Source: Algoriphagus zhangzhouensis (GTDB lineage Bacteria > Bacteroidota > Bacteroidia > Cytophagales > Cyclobacteriaceae). From it: a DNA stretch of 64,000 nucleotides. Positions 61,259 through 64,000 of this stretch are shown one piece after another. The notes under the pieces are model-generated. The model was not told the DNA's origin, did no database searches, and saw only the letters and a list, made by a program, of their open reading frames with translations. The translations under genes were made by a program, and so were the position numbers. Each line of letters begins with the position of its first letter. The stretch's first letter is position 1. The stretch is from positions 186,001 through 250,000 of the forward strand of contig NZ_FRXN01000001.1 of the NCBI RefSeq assembly GCF_900148515.1, in the 5' to 3' direction.

Positions 61259-61675
61259 TTAGATCAAAAAGCTTTGATGCAGGACACATAAATCCTGATC
61301 AAGTGGAGGGGAATAGTATGGTGAGAAGGTGGGATCAGCGTCAGATTCCTGGTCCAATCCAAAAATAAAAACCTGAACGAAAGCTACCGCGAAATTGAAA
61401 TCCAATTGGCTTTGCTGCTTTTTTAGAGAGGTTTCGTCGTCGAGTTGAATTTGTTGACTTTGGTTTTCACAGCATTTGCTTTTTTCCAAATGCGCTTTTC
61501 CATCCTCATTGGAATGAGAAGAGGATGTCTCCATTCCACAATCCAAATGGGTTGCTACAAATCCCAAAGCACTTTCCATTTCCTCTCCCATGCAGATATG
61601 GGTTGTCTTGGCCATTCCCACCGAGGAGAACAGAACCATCAAGGATAGCACTATGGAGATCAATTTTTTCAACAA
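61259..61675 (-). CDS. HYC_CC_PP family protein
   Basis: 138 residues. Signal peptide-like start, then THICMGEEM (HxC), KSKCCENQ (CC) and YYSPPL (PP) motifs that define the Bacteroidota HYC_CC_PP family. Found next to copper-efflux genes; likely a periplasmic metal-binding accessory factor. First gene of the cluster, directly before cusA. Confidence 0.85.
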   Translation of the reverse strand: MLKKLISIVLSLMVLFSSVGMAKTTHICMGEEMESALGFVATHLDCGMETSSSHSNEDGKAHLEKSKCCENQSQQIQLDDETSLKKQQSQLDFNFAVAFVQVFIFGLDQESDADPTFSPYYSPPLDQDLCVLHQSFLI

Positions 61676-61783
61676 CTCAAATCTACGGATAAATTTTTTG
61701 AATGTTTTTATTAAAATTTAGAAAACTGAATATCAGTAGTTTAAGCTCTGAATGTTCAGCTTTCTAAATTCTGATTTCAAATT

Positions 61784-61993
61784 TTATTTTGGGGTTGCCA
61801 AAAAACCTGATTTCAAGACTGTCTTTTTCACTTCCTCAGCAGAAAGCGTATCTGTTTCCACTGTCAAGGTTCTTTCCGGGTCTTCTAAATCTACTTTCCA
61901 GGACTCGATGTTGGATTCTGCATTGAGAACCGGAGTCACTTTGGCAAGGCAGTTTCCGCAGTTGATATTGGTTTTGAAGGTTAAGGTCTTCAT
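61784..61993 (-). CDS. Heavy-metal-associated (HMA) domain protein, CopZ-like chaperone
   Basis: 69 residues, single ferredoxin-like HMA domain. Metal loop NINCGNCLAKV with Cys12 and Cys15; the common MxCxxC Met is replaced by Asn. Delivers Cu(I) to the efflux system. Monocistronic, 109 bases upstream of the HYC_CC_PP gene. Confidence 0.88.
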   Translation of the reverse strand: MKTLTFKTNINCGNCLAKVTPVLNAESNIESWKVDLEDPERTLTVETDTLSAEEVKKTVLKSGFLATPK

Positions 61994-62108
61994 GGTATTT
62001 GCTATTTATAAATCTTGGATTTTGTACTGTAACAAAGTTGGGGGAAATAGCTCTGCAAGATTTACAATTTATTGGATGGTTTTTACAAGATTTTGCAAGG
62101 GGAGAGGC

Positions 62109-63074
62109 TTATTTAAACTCCATGACCTCTATTGAATTTAATTCAGGGCCACCTCCTCGGTTAGCTGAACCGGCAGCAACATAAATTTTTCCCTTGAAGA
62201 AAACGGTTCCTGTTCCATGTCTTCCCTGATTCAAAGGAGCCAAGATTTTCCAGGTATTATCTCTGGTGTCCAATACTTCCACCTCTGCATGGGCCGATTC
62301 CTGAACTCCACTCTCTCCGTTCATGACCACCAAATATGGTCCGATCCCTAAATTAGAATTGCCGGCTCTTTGGGTAGGGATAGCTGCATCGATCGTTTCC
62401 CATTTTCCTGTTTCAAAGTCGTAATAGTCCACCTCAGAAATGGTTGTTTCAATAACTTTTCCGATTGCCGCATGGGAAGTTCTTCCTCCAGCTAGATACA
62501 ATCTGTTTCCCACGATGGCGGCACTTACATGATCGCGGGCTCTTGGGGCATCAGGAAGGGGAGTCCAAGTTCCGGTTTTTGGATCGAGCACGTCAAACCA
62601 AGTCACAAAACCTTCATAATGTCCGTCTTGAATGCCACAGACCAAATAGATTTTATCACCCTTGACAGCTACACCAGCGGATCCTCTGTATCTGCCTTCA
62701 GGAAGTTTGGGACCTTTTCTCCAAGCTTTGGTTTGGGGGTTGAAGATCCAAAGATCCTCAATGGGGGTTTCATGGGGATATCCACCAGTGAAAGCGCCAA
62801 CAACCCAGATTTCATTGTTATAGCTGACCGCCTGAAAATGGCTGATTTCCATCGGGGCGTCGGCTACTTTTTGCCACGTATTAGTGTTGGGATCAAATTC
62901 GTCTACAGATCGATCTCCTCTTCCTCCCAGAGCATAAAATTTCCCATTGCATTCCACAAATGAGTTTTCATGGCGTTTCATGGCTTCGCCTTTGGCATCG
63001 ATTACCTGCCAACCGTCCTGGGCTAAGAGCGGAAAAGAGAAAATCAGGCAGAAAATAAAAGTCAGTGATTTCAT
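62109..63074 (-). CDS. Secreted kelch-repeat protein
   Basis: 321 residues: signal peptide (MKSLTFIFCLIFSFPLLA) and five to six kelch repeats (NGKFYALGGRGD, NNEIWVVGAFTGG, GDKIYLVCGIQDG, GNRLYLAGGRTSH, KGKIYVAAGSANRGG) forming a beta-propeller. Similar to N-acetylneuraminate epimerase/galactose-oxidase-like proteins without the copper site. Ligand unknown. Confidence 0.85.
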   Translation of the reverse strand: MKSLTFIFCLIFSFPLLAQDGWQVIDAKGEAMKRHENSFVECNGKFYALGGRGDRSVDEFDPNTNTWQKVADAPMEISHFQAVSYNNEIWVVGAFTGGYPHETPIEDLWIFNPQTKAWRKGPKLPEGRYRGSAGVAVKGDKIYLVCGIQDGHYEGFVTWFDVLDPKTGTWTPLPDAPRARDHVSAAIVGNRLYLAGGRTSHAAIGKVIETTISEVDYYDFETGKWETIDAAIPTQRAGNSNLGIGPYLVVMNGESGVQESAHAEVEVLDTRDNTWKILAPLNQGRHGTGTVFFKGKIYVAAGSANRGGGPELNSIEVMEFK

Positions 63075-63153
63075 GGGTTATGTAGGTTTGATCTTTCCTG
63101 AAATTACGAATCTTCAGGTTGAAAACCATTGAGTTCAAAGAGTCAAAATGGTA

Positions 63154-63302
63154 AATCCCCCTAACCCTCTTTAAAAAAGGGGGACTTGTCACGATTAAAT
63201 TTAACATCTAACCACAGTTTTTAGTCTTTTTAAAAATTGGAGTCGATAATTCGGGTGATTTGAACTTTTAATTCCCCCTTGAAAAGGGGGTTAGGGGGAT
63301 TA
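63154..63302. repeat. 149-bp element with inverted repeats
   Basis: Arms AATCCCCCTAACCC (63154) and GGGTTAGGGGGATT (63288), about 32 bases each with few mismatches; each arm is itself self-complementary (CCCCCTTGAAAAGGGGG). No open frame inside. Looks like a MITE-like or REP-type mobile repeat. Confidence 0.6.
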
Positions 63303-63304
63303 AA

Positions 63305-63334
63305 AGAAAAAAAAACCACGAATTGCTCCGTGGT
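63305..63334 (-). terminator. Terminator of tyrA
   Basis: Minus-strand ACCACG, 8-nt loop, CGTGGT, then T9. Confidence 0.85.
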
Positions 63335-63357
63335 CTTAGGTTATCGATTGGGTCTAA

Positions 63358-64000
63358 TTATTTCCCTAAATCCAAGATGTCCCGGATTTTATTGATTTCT
63401 GCAAATTCCTGATAAATGCCTTCTGAATCAGAATTTGCTATTTTTTCACGCATGGCTGTCAAATTGGAGATATAGCCATCCAAAGAGGCCAAGATATTCT
63501 CCTTGTTTTCGGTCAAAATTGGAGCCCACATGGCAGGAGAGGATTTGGCCAGTCGAACTGTAGAGGCAAATCCAGAACCCGCCATATCAAATATGTTTTT
63601 CTCATCCTCCATTTTTTGAAGAACAGTTTTGCCCAACATGAAAGAAGTGATGTGAGATAAGTGGGAGACAAATGCCAAATGCCTGTCATGCTCTTCTGGA
63701 TCCATAAACCGCAATTTCAAATTCAAGGCATCAAAAAGCTCGTATGCCTTTTCTTTTAATGTCAGATCGGTTTTCTCCAAATCACAGATGATCATCACTT
63801 TTCTGTCCAAAAGATCGGCAAAAGCAGCTTTGGGACCAGAGTATTCGGTACCTGCAATGGGATGGCCGGCCAGGTATTGTTTCCTTTTAGGATGATCTGC
63901 AATTTCACGGCAAAGCTTTGCCTTGGTGGATCCTAAATCAATAACGAGTGTATTTTCACCGATTTGATCTAAAGTCTCTTTCAACAAAGCCCCCAAGGTA
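63358..64000 (-). CDS. tyrA: Prephenate dehydrogenase, 3' part
   Basis: Open to the window end, so the N-terminal NAD-binding part lies outside; 213 residues are present. LVIDLGSTKAKLC, YLAGHPIAGTEYSGPKAAFADL (substrate-binding His), HDRHLAFVSHLSHITSFML and FASTVRLAKSSPAMW are typical. Oxidative decarboxylation of prephenate in tyrosine synthesis. Confidence 0.93.
   Translation of the reverse strand, partial: TLGALLKETLDQIGENTLVIDLGSTKAKLCREIADHPKRKQYLAGHPIAGTEYSGPKAAFADLLDRKVMIICDLEKTDLTLKEKAYELFDALNLKLRFMDPEEHDRHLAFVSHLSHITSFMLGKTVLQKMEDEKNIFDMAGSGFASTVRLAKSSPAMWAPILTENKENILASLDGYISNLTAMREKIANSDSEGIYQEFAEINKIRDILDLGK

Noticed and set aside
63154..63302. CRISPR-like repeats
   Set aside because: Only two arms in inverted orientation; no regular direct repeats or cas genes. 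No CRISPR array was seen anywhere in the window.
1..64000. tRNA, rRNA or tmRNA genes
   Set aside because: Reading the intergenic gaps gave no cloverleaf-like GGTTCGAxxC T-loop or rRNA sequence; none reported.

Overview
The window looks like a chromosomal segment of a Bacteroidota (Cytophagales, Cyclobacteriaceae/Algoriphagus-like) bacterium. Indicators are a SusC/SusD pair, TonB receptors with CarboxypepD_reg N-termini, weak Shine-Dalgarno sequences, TAnnTTTG-type -7 promoter elements, DUF4301, HYC_CC_PP and Lacal_2735 family genes, and Tat-exported sugar enzymes. No rRNA, tRNA, CRISPR array, IS element or prophage was recognised.

Layout. 1-9.5 kb: the 3' end of pncA, a hotdog thioesterase, two paralogous secreted proteins with near-identical promoter cassettes (1263-1850, 3568-4155), a lipocalin-like lipoprotein, an orphan SMI1/KNR4 protein, an ADP-ribosylglycohydrolase lipoprotein overlapping a small-molecule kinase, then acyl-CoA dehydrogenase and long-chain acyl-CoA ligase. 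9.5-27 kb: UDP-glucuronate decarboxylase, a glucuronate catabolic operon (uxaC, SDR mannonate oxidoreductase, uxuA) divergent from a LacI regulator, an unrecognised 601-aa protein, SusD/SusC, and a Gfo/Idh/MocA oxidoreductase with a double-DUF1080 lipoprotein. Copies of one palindromic operator (CGCAATCGATTGCG) lie upstream of uxaC/lacI, susC and the DUF1080 gene, tying these three units into one putative regulon.

26.7-40.3 kb: an RNA methyltransferase, DUF4301, a LytTR-type two-component operon with a second, apparently ATP-binding-defective sensor, an unknown lipoprotein with four LytTR-like boxes in front of it, the 5-oxoprolinase genes pxpABC, a DHFR-like protein, a YdeI/OmdA protein, methionine aminotransferase and small stress-type membrane proteins.

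40.8-45.7 kb: the most remarkable part is an AT-rich, tightly overlapping five-gene lipid operon. It encodes a double GNAT-like protein, a homologue of cyanobacterial aldehyde-deformylating oxygenase (ADO) with all six di-iron ligands, a homologue of acyl-ACP reductase (AAR) with its catalytic cysteine, a BtaA-like DUF3419 aminocarboxypropyl transferase and a fatty acid desaturase. This looks like a fatty alkane/alkene pathway of the cyanobacterial type placed in a Bacteroidota genome. It is preceded by a decayed methionine aminopeptidase fragment.

45.9-64 kb: a Sm_multidrug_ex protein, a Lacal_2735 small protein, a Tat-exported TIM-barrel sugar isomerase, arfB, a DtxR/MntR-like regulator divergent from a TonB receptor with two matching 18-bp palindromes between them, then a minus-strand copper/silver-type efflux cluster (HMA chaperone, HYC_CC_PP, CusA, TolC, CusB-DUF3347, DUF3347 lipoprotein, exported CHY zinc-finger protein, PepSY protein), a kelch protein and the 3' part of prephenate dehydrogenase.
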